Shown: positions 9,697 through 18,835, numbered from the stretch's first letter. The stretch: 64,000 bases of DNA from Fervidobacterium changbaicum (GCF_004117075.1 NZ_CP026721.1:1178001-1242000); one strand, 5' to 3'. Numbers and translations are program-made. Notes: generated from the sequence alone by a model not told the origin.

Positions 9697-10761
9697 TTAA
9701 TCCAGATTCAAAACAACTTTACCACATTGTTTGTTGAGCATGAGTTCGAAACCTTTTTCCCACTCGTTAAACGGAAGCACGTGAGTAACAACTTTTGAAA
9801 GGTCAACTTTCTTTGTTCGTAAAAGCTCATCAGCTATTCTCCATGTCTCGAACATCCTTCTACCTGTTATACCATAGACCGTAAGTCCTCTCATGGTGAT
9901 TAACGCGTCAAAATTAATATCGATCTTTCCACCGAATATACCAAGAACAGATACCTCTCCGCCCATCGTGACGCATTTTAAACCGTCCTCAAACGCTTTC
10001 CTGTTACCACTCATTTCGAGCAAAACGTCGACTCCATCGCCGAGTAGTTTATAAACTTCCTTGACCAAATCTTTTTCCGCAGGATTTATCACAACATCGG
10101 CACCGTTTTCTTGCGCCATTTCTATTCTCAGTGGGTCAACTTCCGAAACGATCACAGTACTTGCACCTGCAACTTTTGCCACTTGGATCGCCATCAAACC
10201 TATCGGGCCTGCACCGGTTATAAGTACCGTCTTTCCAAGTAAGTTTGTGACGGATGCCGTATGAATTGCGTTTCCGAACGGTTCCATAACAGAGGCGTAA
10301 TCCAATGGGATTTCGGGCGAGAATCTCCAAAGGACGGTTTCTGGGATGATAGCATATTCTGCGAAAATACCATTCGTATCAACACCCAAGATTTTTAGAT
10401 TCTTACACACGTGCATCCTTCCAGTTTTACATTGATAGCAGTGTTCACAAGGAATATGAGTTTCCGCTGCGACCAAATCACCAACCTTCACTTGAGTTAC
10501 AGCACTGCCAACTGCTACAACTTCACCTGCCATCTCGTGACCAGTGATGAGCGGTGGAATTATACGAGATTGTGACCATTCATCCCATTTGTATATGTGA
10601 ACATCAGTTCCACAAATTGAAGCACGTCTAACCTTAACAAGCACATCTCGAGGTCCCAAGTCTTCTTGAGTGGGCCTTTTGACCTGCTCCATCACCAAAC
10701 CAGGACCAGCTACCTTTTTCATTATCGCTCTCATTGTCCCATATGCTGTTTCTGTTCCCAA
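9697..10761 (-). CDS. tdh: L-threonine 3-dehydrogenase
   Basis: Zinc- and NAD-dependent medium-chain dehydrogenase that oxidises threonine to 2-amino-3-ketobutyrate. Catalytic zinc ligands are C50 (SICGTDVHIYKWDEW) and H75-E76 (ITGHEMAGE); structural zinc ligands are C105, C108, C111 and C119. The Rossmann motif GAGPIGLMAIQVAK binds NAD. The start is TTG at 10761, with AAAGGAGGCG about 6 nt upstream, and an ATG nine codons in is less well placed. Together with kbl it forms the threonine-to-glycine plus acetyl-CoA route. Confidence 0.95.
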   Translation of the reverse strand: MGTETAYGTMRAIMKKVAGPGLVMEQVKRPTQEDLGPRDVLVKVRRASICGTDVHIYKWDEWSQSRIIPPLITGHEMAGEVVAVGSAVTQVKVGDLVAAETHIPCEHCYQCKTGRMHVCKNLKILGVDTNGIFAEYAIIPETVLWRFSPEIPLDYASVMEPFGNAIHTASVTNLLGKTVLITGAGPIGLMAIQVAKVAGASTVIVSEVDPLRIEMAQENGADVVINPAEKDLVKEVYKLLGDGVDVLLEMSGNRKAFEDGLKCVTMGGEVSVLGIFGGKIDINFDALITMRGLTVYGITGRRMFETWRIADELLRTKKVDLSKVVTHVLPFNEWEKGFELMLNKQCGKVVLNLD

Positions 10762-10831
10762 GGCAATCGCCTCCTTTTGTCAGCTTCGTTAGATTTTTTG
10801 GACAAGTTGTTCTAATGCGCTGCACAATTCA

Positions 10832-10837
10832 ATTATA
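10832..10837 (-). promoter_or_regulatory. Putative -10 element of the tdh-kbl operon
   Basis: TATAAT on the minus strand, preceded by TTG (TTGTATAAT), about 70 nt before the tdh start. The -35 region (TTTCTT-like at 17 nt) is weak, so this is a moderate call. The remaining 10838-10994 stretch shows no gene. Confidence 0.45.
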
Positions 10838-10994
10838 CAACCAACCAAGAAACAAAGAAACTTCACCAAGCGATAATTTAACGAGCATACGAAAGAAAAA
10901 ACATTGGAAAAGTTCCTTATGTGGTAAAATTCACTTATTTTCTCAATAATGTTCGCTATGTGAAATTTAAAAGAAACTCTCAAAACTCCATGTT

Positions 10995-11684
10995 TCAATC
11001 GAATTCTGCATAATCCCTAACATATCTTTCATTCCTTATCGCTACTCTCTTGCCTTCCATCTCAATAATTCCAAGCCTTTCCAGTTCTATAAACACCCTC
11101 GAAAGTGCAGGTCTTGTTGCACCGAATTCTCTTGCCAATTCTTCCTTCGACATATACATGGTTACTGTGGAGGAATTCTGTTCATCCATTAGTCTAACAA
11201 GATATGAGCAGACTTTTTGAACGAGATTTTTCATCGTTATTTCGTAGAACCTATCGGTGATAAACACAAAAGCATCGCTAACATATTGCAGATAATTCCT
11301 TAGGAGCTTCTCGTTTTTCATAAGCAAGGAGACGAAAAAATCCTTTTCGACAGATAAAAACACAGAAGGCTTGACTGTTTCAACATCGACGGGATACTTG
11401 GCATCTGTAGAAAAGATAACAGCCGCTGCCAAGAGCTTTGGAGCGAACATGTGGTCAATCTGTAAAACGCGTCCTTCTGGGTTAGTGAACAGCCCAAATG
11501 CCTCGCCTTCCACTAAAAAGAGCAGTTCCTCACATGAATCTCCCCTGATTCTTACTAATTCTTTTGAATCATACCTCTCAACCCGAGCATTACGAACGAC
11601 CTCTTCTATACAGCTTTTCTCAACACCTTTGAATATCTCGCACGTTTGAAGAGCCTCAATGAAACGTTGATTCGAGCTACTCAT
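10995..11684 (-). CDS. hcpR: Crp/Fnr-family regulator, probably HcpR
   Basis: 229 aa with an N-terminal effector domain (~20-130; LVRIRGDSCEELLFLVEGEA) and a C-terminal winged helix (~170-220; SKEELAREFGATRPALSRVF is the recognition part). It has no N-terminal Cys cluster of Fnr type. It is divergent from hcp across 177 bp that hold a TGTAAC-N4-GTTAC palindrome. HcpR proteins are known to control hybrid cluster protein genes in response to nitrosative stress, so the gene pair and site suggest this role. Identity as HcpR is inferred from context. Confidence 0.8.
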   Translation of the reverse strand: MSSSNQRFIEALQTCEIFKGVEKSCIEEVVRNARVERYDSKELVRIRGDSCEELLFLVEGEAFGLFTNPEGRVLQIDHMFAPKLLAAAVIFSTDAKYPVDVETVKPSVFLSVEKDFFVSLLMKNEKLLRNYLQYVSDAFVFITDRFYEITMKNLVQKVCSYLVRLMDEQNSSTVTMYMSKEELAREFGATRPALSRVFIELERLGIIEMEGKRVAIRNERYVRDYAEFD

Positions 11685-11738
11685 CTCAATTCCCCCTTAG
11701 TGGATGAGTTTAAAGTAATTTTTTTGATTCTACATAAA

Positions 11739-11756
11739 TTGTAACATAGGTTACGG
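11739..11756 (+). promoter_or_regulatory. HcpR/Fnr-type operator for hcp
   Basis: TTGTAACATAGGTTACGG contains TGTAAC, 4 nt, then GTTACG: inverted half sites with one mismatch. Its centre lies at about 11747.5. A TATCAT -10 at 11777-11782 puts the start near 11789, so the site would be centred near -41.5, the class II activator position. Confidence 0.65.
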
Positions 11757-11776
11757 AAAAATTCTTTGGTTTCAGT

Positions 11777-11782
11777 TATCAT
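11777..11782 (+). promoter_or_regulatory. Putative hcp -10 element
   Basis: TATCAT with no good -35 element; the HcpR-like palindrome takes the -35 position. This fits an activator-dependent promoter about 75 nt before the hcp ATG. Confidence 0.45.
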
Positions 11783-11861
11783 ATACGCGGAAACAATAAG
11801 AAAAATTTCACAATGATTTTGAGAAACCACATACTAAAATTCTTTTTCAGGAGGTGTTACT

Positions 11862-13163
11862 ATGGCGTTGAACATGTTTTGTTATCAGTGTTCGCAAGCG
11901 ATGAAGGGAGAAGCTTGTACGATAACGGGTGTGTGTGGCAAAGAACCGACGGTCGCAAGATTGCAGGATAACCTGCAGTATATACTAAAAGGCATCTCTG
12001 CGTACTACTACCACGCACGAGAGCTGGGCTACAAAGACGAAGAAATCGCAGCATTCTTGGGTGAGGGACTGTATTCAACTCTTACAAACGTCAATTTCGA
12101 TGCACAAGAGTTTGTCAACCTAGCACTCAAGGCAGGTATGATGAACTTTAAAGTCATGCAGCTTTTGAAAAAAGCCCATATTGAAACGTACGGAGAACCA
12201 ACACCTGTTGAAGTAGAAACAGGAACGAAAGAAGGACACGCGATCATTGTGACAGGTCATAACCTAAAAGCCCTCGAAGAACTGCTCAAGCAAGTTGAAG
12301 GAACCGATGTCTATGTATACACTCACTCGGAAATGTTGCCAGCGCATGGTTACCCGGGACTAAGAAAGTACAAAAATCTCGCAGGAAACCTTGGCGCAGC
12401 TTGGTATGACCAAAGGGAACTGTTCGATAAGATTCCTGCAGCAATATTGGGAACAAGCAACTGTGTCTTGTTACCAAAAGAATCTTACAAAGACAGAATG
12501 TTCACAACTTCAATTGCAAGACTGCCCGGAGTAAAACACATTGAAGGCTATGATTATTCCGAAGTAATAGCCAAGGCAAAATCTCTGCCAAAACTTCCAG
12601 AACAACCTGGAAAATACAAATTAACGACCGGATACTCGGCAAGTGTGGTAAAATCACTTGCTGGCAAGATAAAAGAACTTGTCGAAGCTGGCAAGATTAA
12701 GCACTTCTTCGTTGTAGGTGGTTGCGATACACCAACCAAACGAGGTGTATACTACAGAGAATTCGTCCAAAAACTTCCAAGAGAAACCGTCGTCATTACT
12801 CTTGCATGTGGCAAGTTCAGAATTAACGACTTGCAGCTTGGAGATATCGAAGGTATACCAAGGCTCATAGATGTTGGTCAGTGCAACGACACGATAGTGG
12901 CACTTGAAATCGCCATGGCACTTTCCGAAACTTTCGGTGTACCGGTTGCAGAATTACCACTGACGCTTGTGCTCACATGGATGGAACAGAAAGCGGTTGC
13001 AATACTTTGGACGCTGCTTGCACTTGGATTGAAAGGCATATACATTGGTCCAGTGCTACCAGCTTGGGTGAATGATGATATTTTAAAGGTTCTTGTAAAC
13101 AACTATGGTATAAAGCTGATAGGAGAGCCGGAGGAGGATATAAAAGCTATCTTGAAAAACTAA
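11862..13163 (+). CDS. hcp: Hybrid cluster protein (class III)
   Basis: Fe-S protein of the Hcp/hydroxylamine reductase family, now mostly linked to NO detoxification and S-nitrosylation. 433 aa, the short class III form lacking the extra helical insert of longer Hcps. The N-terminal cysteines C7, C10, C19 and C25 (CYQC, then CTITGVC) bind the cubane. Hybrid-cluster ligands appear in GHNLKAL, SNCVLLP, VGGCDTP and ACGKFRIND, with Glu in [10 protein letters not shown]. An AGGAGGTG site lies 6 nt before ATG. The divergent regulator and operator indicate stress-induced expression. Confidence 0.95.
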   Translation: MALNMFCYQCSQAMKGEACTITGVCGKEPTVARLQDNLQYILKGISAYYYHARELGYKDEEIAAFLGEGLYSTLTNVNFDAQEFVNLALKAGMMNFKVMQLLKKAHIETYGEPTPVEVETGTKEGHAIIVTGHNLKALEELLKQVEGTDVYVYTHSEMLPAHGYPGLRKYKNLAGNLGAAWYDQRELFDKIPAAILGTSNCVLLPKESYKDRMFTTSIARLPGVKHIEGYDYSEVIAKAKSLPKLPEQPGKYKLTTGYSASVVKSLAGKIKELVEAGKIKHFFVVGGCDTPTKRGVYYREFVQKLPRETVVITLACGKFRINDLQLGDIEGIPRLIDVGQCNDTIVALEIAMALSETFGVPVAELPLTLVLTWMEQKAVAILWTLLALGLKGIYIGPVLPAWVNDDILKVLVNNYGIKLIGEPEEDIKAILKN

Positions 13164-13187
13164 AAGATAACCACACTATCAGAAAAC

Positions 13188-13220
13188 AAACGCTGGGCAT
13201 CATGCGCCCAGCGTTTCTTG
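13188..13220 (+). terminator. Terminator after hcp
   Basis: AAACGCTGGGC and GCCCAGCGTTT form an 11-bp perfect stem with a 7-nt loop, followed by a short T-rich tract. The AT flanks allow it to work in both directions. Confidence 0.82.
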
Positions 13221-13294
13221 TTTCAAGACTCAAAACTTATCAAGTTTGAAAATTTCCTCTACTGACAATGGAATTATAAAGTTCTTGGATAAAT

Positions 13295-15352
13295 CTATAA
13301 GTGTAAATAACGAACTACTCCATTTGCGAATGTGCACAAAACGTTATTCTCAAAAGGCAAAAGGCTCGTTAGATACCCTGTTCCAGCAAAAATCATATCG
13401 TAATTTCCCGAGTCCAAATCAACAAAAGCTACCTCCCCACGGTCCGTTCCTAAAACAAGTTGTTTTTGGTCGAGAATTATCGGATCTGCTACCATTGTTG
13501 AGGAATTCAACTTGACGTTCCAAATGATTTTTCCGGTTTTTGCCCCTATTTTGTATACTTCACCGTTCATTGTTGTGACATAAACAAAATCACCCTGACG
13601 TTTCACAGAAGAGTATCCAACACCTGGTATTTTCAAGCTCCAAATTTTTCCTTTGGTTTGAACATCCATCGCATTGACTGTCCCTTCTATGTTTGCATAT
13701 ATCAGCAAATTCCCAACAATTGCAGGTATTGAACTGCCAGATGTGTAGTAACTTTTTCCAACTTCAAATTGGTCAATTAATTTTCCATCCTCGCTAACTA
13801 TGTAAATCTTACCGTCCCAAGATGGTTGATAGTATTTACCGTTTTCAAAAAGCGGCTGAATTTCAAGCAAGCCCTTCAAATCATGTTTTGCTATCACCGT
13901 TAAATCGGTAGCTTTCAGTATGTAAAAATACTTACCTGCGCAAACAGCAAGTGTTGAATTTCCTTTTTTAATTGCATGTATTGGTTCGGATAATTTTACC
14001 TGCTTAAGCAAATTTCCATTTACATCAAACAGATATAAATTTCCATCCAAAGCGCCTAAGACAAAATTACCAGAAATAGTCTCTATATTTGCCACAACAG
14101 AACCTATTTTTTTCTTCCAAAAGGCTTTTCCATCTTTTAAAAAAACTACGTTGCCAGAGTAGTCGGCAATAACAAAGCCACCTTCCAAAACTGCAGGCTT
14201 TGAGTAGATTGTATCTTCCAGTTGGAACGACCAACCTTTTTGTTGTTGTTCAAGTACAAAGAACTTTTGAAAAACTCCTTCTTTACCTATTAAGGAAACT
14301 CTCAGCAGTACTGAAATATCAACCTTTGGAAGGTTGTTAAGAGTAACTTCGTACGTTGAAGGTTTCTCAGAAGTATTTTGAAGTGCACGTTCGTGTATCA
14401 CTTTACCGTTTGCTATTATCCTTATCCTTTCTGCGCCAACACCCTCTACTTTTATCTTAACTGTGCCATCCGCATTTTTTACGAGTGTTATAGTTCCGTT
14501 TACCAACTGTCTTTTCTGTTTTTTGAGAGGAACACTTTTGAGTATTTCAAAACCATCCGTACTTACATCATACTTCCATAAGTAAGCTTGCTCGTTATCC
14601 CAGCTTAAAACAGTCATATAACCATCTTTCGCAGCACCCACGGTCTGAAACCAAGCCCAGTTATAGAATCCCGAGTGGTCGTATTTGTGAACATGTCCAG
14701 ACAACACAAGCGGAACATCATAATCTGGAAGCATCTCTAAAACCTTCCAACCATCATCGGTGTAATTATTAGGTCCACCAAATGGATGGTGAGACAGCAA
14801 AATTACCTGCTTACCTTTGGATTTAGACCTCTCCAGCTCTTGTTTCAACCATTTCAACTGAATTTCCCCGATATGACCCACGTGTTGGAAGAGCATCGTT
14901 GTACCGATACCTATGACGACAAAATCACCAACTTCGTAAGTGAATGTTTCATAGAGCCCTGCTGAATTGTTGATATCCAACCTCTTCGTCTTTCTTATCT
15001 GATAACTCCACCGCACATCGTGGTTACCCAAAATGTACCTGTACGGAATCTTTGCACGTTCCAGAATGAGCAGCGTTTCGTGCAACTTATTGAACTCTTC
15101 ATCACTTCCTATTTCGGTGAGGTCACCCAAAAGAAAGACTGCCTGTGGTTTTATTTCAGCAATTTCGCCTAATAATTTCTCAACTGTTTTTGATTTGTAC
15201 GGATAGTGTAAGTCTGTTAGTAAAGCAATATATCCGTTGTGGAAGGTGAATGGATATGCTTGGTTGGTTTGAGCAATGGAAAGCGATTGGAGTACTAATA
15301 AGACAGATATGAACACGAAAACCAATGAAAACCGAACGAAACGTCTTTTCAC
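13295..15352 (-). CDS. Secreted metallophosphoesterase fused to a PQQ-type beta-propeller
   Basis: 685 aa. Residues 1-28 form a signal peptide (KRRF, hydrophobic core, SIAQ). A calcineurin-like phosphoesterase domain (~40-265) has all metal motifs: DLHYP (47-51), GDLTE (76-80), GNHD (109-112), SHHP and SGHVHKYD. A linker of ~100 residues with a beta-sandwich look follows, then repeats of about 40 residues with GKIYIVSEDGKLI and GKIIWNVKL patterns, typical of PQQ/pyrrolo-quinoline propeller blades. It probably hydrolyses a phosphoester outside the cell, with the propeller binding a ligand or the envelope. Substrate is unknown. Confidence 0.8.
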   Translation of the reverse strand: MKRRFVRFSLVFVFISVLLVLQSLSIAQTNQAYPFTFHNGYIALLTDLHYPYKSKTVEKLLGEIAEIKPQAVFLLGDLTEIGSDEEFNKLHETLLILERAKIPYRYILGNHDVRWSYQIRKTKRLDINNSAGLYETFTYEVGDFVVIGIGTTMLFQHVGHIGEIQLKWLKQELERSKSKGKQVILLSHHPFGGPNNYTDDGWKVLEMLPDYDVPLVLSGHVHKYDHSGFYNWAWFQTVGAAKDGYMTVLSWDNEQAYLWKYDVSTDGFEILKSVPLKKQKRQLVNGTITLVKNADGTVKIKVEGVGAERIRIIANGKVIHERALQNTSEKPSTYEVTLNNLPKVDISVLLRVSLIGKEGVFQKFFVLEQQQKGWSFQLEDTIYSKPAVLEGGFVIADYSGNVVFLKDGKAFWKKKIGSVVANIETISGNFVLGALDGNLYLFDVNGNLLKQVKLSEPIHAIKKGNSTLAVCAGKYFYILKATDLTVIAKHDLKGLLEIQPLFENGKYYQPSWDGKIYIVSEDGKLIDQFEVGKSYYTSGSSIPAIVGNLLIYANIEGTVNAMDVQTKGKIWSLKIPGVGYSSVKRQGDFVYVTTMNGEVYKIGAKTGKIIWNVKLNSSTMVADPIILDQKQLVLGTDRGEVAFVDLDSGNYDMIFAGTGYLTSLLPFENNVLCTFANGVVRYLHL

Positions 15353-15399
15353 ACTTTGACCTCCTACATACTTTTGATTTCTATCTCATGTCCATTTTC

Positions 15400-15428
15400 A
15401 AAAAACTCCCGCCAAAAAGCGGGAGTTC
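15400..15428 (-). terminator. Terminator after the small winged-helix gene
   Basis: On the minus strand ACTCCCGC and GCGGGAGT form an 8-bp stem with a 6-nt loop, followed by TTTTTTG. It lies between the stop codon at 15437 and the phosphoesterase start at 15352. Confidence 0.82.
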
Positions 15429-15436
15429 AATTCGTG

Positions 15437-15616
15437 TTATTTTTTTGCCTGGTAGTAGCACCTTTTAGGCGATTCTATCTTTCCTTCTTCTTTGAGTGCT
15501 TTTATGGCTTTGTCCACTTCTTCTTTGGAAAGCCCAGCCTTTTCGGCGATATCTCCCGGTCTCAGTGGTTTGTCTGACTCTAAAAGAACTTTGAAAACAA
15601 GTTCCTTTTTATCCAT
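15437..15616 (-). CDS. Small winged-helix protein (59 aa)
   Basis: ATG at 15616 with AAGGGGG upstream; 59 codons ending in TAA at 15437, followed by a strong terminator, so it is a complete monocistronic gene. The sequence DIAEKAGLSKEEVDKAIKAL followed by EEGKIESPKRCYYQA is a helix-turn-helix plus wing of MarR or ArsR style, covering almost the whole protein. It has no effector domain. It probably binds DNA as a small regulator or chromatin-like protein. Function is inferred only from the fold; the divergent neighbour at 15721 may be a target. Confidence 0.7.
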   Translation of the reverse strand: MDKKELVFKVLLESDKPLRPGDIAEKAGLSKEEVDKAIKALKEEGKIESPKRCYYQAKK

Positions 15617-15677
15617 ACAACTTCCCCCTTTCTTGTTCCAAAAGTAAACGAAGTTCGACAGTGTTTATAGTTATCCG

Positions 15678-15696
15678 TGGTATAATAATTATACCA
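15678..15696. promoter_or_regulatory. Palindromic divergent promoter core
   Basis: TGGTATAATAATTATACCA is a perfect 9-1-9 inverted repeat. Each arm carries an extended -10 element (TGGTATAAT), one reading right toward the gene at 15721 and the other left toward the gene at 15616. The -35 regions are weak on both sides. Confidence 0.6.
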
Positions 15697-15720
15697 TAAA
15701 TAATCGAGAGAGGTGAAAGT

Positions 15721-16683
15721 ATGCCAAACAACATATCATATGCAAGACCGACAATAATTGTAAGCAGGTGTTTTTTTGAACACACAAGATACGACGGTGG
15801 AATTATTTCGAGCGATGTTGTAAAAAAACTCGAAAGTTATTGCGATTTTGTCCGGGTGTGTCCTGAGGTGGAAATAGGTCTGCCAATTCCAAGGGAACCC
15901 ATAGATGTTTTTCTAATAAACAACGAGCTTAAACTCCTAAACAAATCTAGAACGGAAGACCTCACAGAGAAAATGCTCTCTTTTGCTAATAATTATGCCG
16001 ACCATATTCCAGACAACATCGATGGAATGATCTTAAAGTCTAAATCTCCGTCTTGTGCTTTGAACGATGCAAAGTTGTATGGCGAAAATGGTAGGGTCAT
16101 TTCAAAAACGCCTGGGCTCTTTGCTAAGGTGATGTTGGAGAGGTTCCCATATCTTGCCATCGAAAGTGAAATGAGACTTACAAACGATAAATTGAGGTTT
16201 GAATTCTTTACATTTATATTTACGTACGCAATGTTCAGAGGTGTCAAAACGAAAAGGGAGCTTGTTGAGTTCCATTCGAAGAATAAATTTCTGCTCTTGG
16301 CAAAGAACGAAAAGGTTATGAGAGATATGGGAAAACTGGTAGCGCAAAAGGGATTCGACGATTCAACAAAAAAAGCGTACGGACAACTTCTCGTCAAAGC
16401 CCTAAAAACACCTGTAAAGAAGTCAAAGATGATAAATACTCTGTTGCACCTGTACGGGTATTTCAAAGACAAATTGTCAGCGCAAGAAAAGGCTTACTTT
16501 ATGGATTTGGTTGAGGACTACAGAAACGGCGTTGTGAATTTGCAAACAGTTCTTGCCATTCTAAAATCCTGGGCAATCAGGTATTCGATAGAGTACGTCT
16601 TAGACCAAACTCTTTTCGAACCCTACCCCAAGGAATTGGACCATTTGAAAAACGAAAGAGATGTAACAGAAAGAACAGAGTAA
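15721..16683 (+). CDS. DUF523-DUF1722 protein (YbgA-like)
   Basis: 320 aa. The N-terminal ~155 residues are DUF523: VSRCFFEHTRYDGGI, then CPEVEIGLPIPREP and LKSKSPSC, with three conserved cysteines. DUF523 members include the Fe-S thiouracil desulfidase TudS. The C-terminal ~120 residues (FHSKNKFLLLAKNEK onward) are DUF1722. The fusion is known in many bacteria. A sulfur-removal role on a thiolated base is plausible but unproven for this protein. An AGAGAGGTGA ribosome site precedes the ATG, and the stop overlaps the next start as TAATG, so the two genes are translationally coupled. Confidence 0.85.
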   Translation: MPNNISYARPTIIVSRCFFEHTRYDGGIISSDVVKKLESYCDFVRVCPEVEIGLPIPREPIDVFLINNELKLLNKSRTEDLTEKMLSFANNYADHIPDNIDGMILKSKSPSCALNDAKLYGENGRVISKTPGLFAKVMLERFPYLAIESEMRLTNDKLRFEFFTFIFTYAMFRGVKTKRELVEFHSKNKFLLLAKNEKVMRDMGKLVAQKGFDDSTKKAYGQLLVKALKTPVKKSKMINTLLHLYGYFKDKLSAQEKAYFMDLVEDYRNGVVNLQTVLAILKSWAIRYSIEYVLDQTLFEPYPKELDHLKNERDVTERTE

Positions 16684-17576
16684 TGACAAGGCATATAAGC
16701 ATCGAGTCGAAAATCGCTTACCAACTGCTTAAGTTTATTAATTTTTCAAAAATTGTAGAAGTCAAAATGCTCAAGGATACTTTCAACAAATCTCCCGCTC
16801 TTCCGGGATATTCTTTGTGCAACAAAGTGGAAGTTCATTCTTTCCAGACCTTAGGAAGAAGTGTTTGGGAAATTACACCAAAAACTGCAAATTCAAGCAC
16901 AACTATTTTGTTCCTCCACGGAGGAGCGTATATATCAAACTTAACAAAAATGCACTGGAAGTTTGTCGAAAAGCTTATCGAGTGCACATCTGCAACGGTG
17001 TACGTACCAGATTATCCCCTTGCCCCAGAATACATATGGAAAGACACGTATATGTTCTTGGACGAGTTATATACTTTGCTCCTTGAAAAACACGGTGAGA
17101 GAAATATCGTTTTTATGGGTGATTCGGCAGGTGGAGGGTTAGCGTTAGGTTTTACGCTAAAACTACGTGACGAAAGTAAAAGATTGCCAGATCACGTTGT
17201 TCTTTTCTCTGCTTGGCTGGATTTGAGTTTGAGCAATCCGGAACTGGAGCAATATGAGAAGAGGGATGTGATGCTAACCGTTAAAGGTTTAAAGGCTGCT
17301 GCGCAAAGGTATGCAGGTAACGAGGATGCTAATTTGAAAGACCCTCGTCTTAGTCCTATCTACGGTGATTTTTCAAACCTTTGTCAAATAACTGTTTTCA
17401 CCGGAACTAACGATTTGTTGCATCCGGATTCGAAAAAATTAAGGGAGGTCTGTGAAGTACACAACCTCCCGCTTAATTATTTCGAGTATCCAACCATGTT
17501 CTACGATTGGGTAATTTTTACGTTCTTGCCAGAGTCAAAAGATGCACTCAAGAAAATTCGAAAAATTCTAAGATGA
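16683..17576 (+). CDS. Alpha/beta hydrolase, hormone-sensitive-lipase family, altered triad
   Basis: 297 aa. The oxyanion motif HGG is at residues 79-81 and the nucleophile in GDSAGGG (S148), as in HSL-type esterases; the acid is in GTNDLLHPD (D244). In the C-terminal region where the family has a catalytic His (usually G-M-x-H-x-W before x-x-L-P-E) this protein reads TMFYDWVIFTFLPES, with Tyr274 in the His position (TAC; one base from CAC). So either the enzyme is weak or inactive, or its chemistry differs. It overlaps the upstream gene by one base and is probably cotranscribed. Substrate unknown. Confidence 0.8.
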   Translation: MTRHISIESKIAYQLLKFINFSKIVEVKMLKDTFNKSPALPGYSLCNKVEVHSFQTLGRSVWEITPKTANSSTTILFLHGGAYISNLTKMHWKFVEKLIECTSATVYVPDYPLAPEYIWKDTYMFLDELYTLLLEKHGERNIVFMGDSAGGGLALGFTLKLRDESKRLPDHVVLFSAWLDLSLSNPELEQYEKRDVMLTVKGLKAAAQRYAGNEDANLKDPRLSPIYGDFSNLCQITVFTGTNDLLHPDSKKLREVCEVHNLPLNYFEYPTMFYDWVIFTFLPESKDALKKIRKILR

Positions 17577-17581
17577 GTAGA

Positions 17582-18835
17582 TTAGTAATTGTTCCAGACG
17601 TATCTTATTATCTCATCTTGGTATTGCATAGCCATGTACGTTGGAATTATAAAGTTATTAACCATGATTGTAAACGCCACTTTCCGACCTGTCTTTGTGA
17701 CCATCACTCCCGCTATGTTCGAAACTTTCTGCAGAGTGCCCGTTTTGGCATAAAGTGTTATATCACCAAGTCTTTTTTCCATAGTGCCCTCTTTTCCCGA
17801 ACTTGCTAACGTTGATATAAATCCATTAAAACCTCCGTGGGTTTTGTAAGCATAGACCAACACCTGGGTAATCATGTAAGGGGTTGCAAGGTTATAGGTT
17901 GATAATCCAGAGCCGTCGTTAAGCTTGAATGGATAATACTCTCCAAAGAGCTTTTTGTAAAAATCGTTCATAACTTTAAGTGAGTTATATATACTACCAA
18001 AACCGTAAACTCTCAGTCCTACAGTTCTCAGTATCTGTTCTGCATACGAGTTACTACTGTATTTGTTCGCCACCGAGATGAGATTCTTTAAAGGGGCAGA
18101 CTTGATCACTATGAACTCTCTGTAGTCACTTGTTAGTTTACCTATCTTGACCGTACCTTTAACGTTGATACCATAGCTGCTGAGTATCTGTTTAATATGA
18201 AAGCCAAAGTTCAAAGCTACAGCAGTTGTATCGTATGGATTAAAATTGTTAGGATTTTCTTTAAGTATCAAGGCATCAACGCTTGGATTTTTATAATCCC
18301 ATTCCCAACCGATACCCCATCTTTCATTGGAGAAGAAAGAATTGTCGATTACTATGTTACCTTCTATCTCCCTTACGCCTTCAATGACAAATTTTTTGAG
18401 GTTCGCTTTGAGCGTATCGACGCTCATCGAAGGGTCACCGTTACCTTTGATGACAATGTTGCCTCGAACTGTCGGAGATATGTTACCGCGAGGAACGTAC
18501 ACCGTTGTAGTGTAGCGAAAATCAGGCCCAAGCACTTCCCACGCAACGAGCGTGGAGAAGATTTTTGTCAATGAAGCGGGAACAAAGAGACTGTGTTCGT
18601 TGTACCGAACAAGTGTATTTCCATTGTCTACATCAACAAAATACACACCAACAAATCCACCCTGTGGTGCCTTCGAGGTTATGATGGAGTAAACGTCTTG
18701 AGCCAATATTACGGAAGGATAAATGATAAAAATAATGGATGTGAAAAATACCAGCGAAAGATAGAAAAAATTATTTTGAGAGTATTTCAATCTTCTTGAT
18801 TCTTTACTCAACGATCTGATGTATGCTCTGAACAC
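17582..18835 (-). CDS. dacB: D-alanyl-D-alanine carboxypeptidase/endopeptidase (PBP4, peptidase S13)
   Basis: 417 aa. A basic N-terminus with a hydrophobic stretch at ~23-45 forms a signal peptide or anchor. Penicillin-binding motifs are SLTK (S88-K91), the SSN triad in KYSSNSYAEQ, and KTG in YAKTGTLQ, the S13 family order. It trims peptidoglycan stem peptides or cleaves cross-links in the periplasm. It overlaps the end of birA by 32 nt; the start is uncertain since no clear ribosome site precedes ATG 18835 and TTG codons inside are possible. Its gene converges with the esterase gene, 5 nt apart. Confidence 0.9.
   Translation of the reverse strand: MFRAYIRSLSKESRRLKYSQNNFFYLSLVFFTSIIFIIYPSVILAQDVYSIITSKAPQGGFVGVYFVDVDNGNTLVRYNEHSLFVPASLTKIFSTLVAWEVLGPDFRYTTTVYVPRGNISPTVRGNIVIKGNGDPSMSVDTLKANLKKFVIEGVREIEGNIVIDNSFFSNERWGIGWEWDYKNPSVDALILKENPNNFNPYDTTAVALNFGFHIKQILSSYGINVKGTVKIGKLTSDYREFIVIKSAPLKNLISVANKYSSNSYAEQILRTVGLRVYGFGSIYNSLKVMNDFYKKLFGEYYPFKLNDGSGLSTYNLATPYMITQVLVYAYKTHGGFNGFISTLASSGKEGTMEKRLGDITLYAKTGTLQKVSNIAGVMVTKTGRKVAFTIMVNNFIIPTYMAMQYQDEIIRYVWNNY

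Noticed and set aside
11860-12078. Minus-strand frame over the hcp start
   Set aside because: Opposite a well supported hcp gene, no ribosome site.
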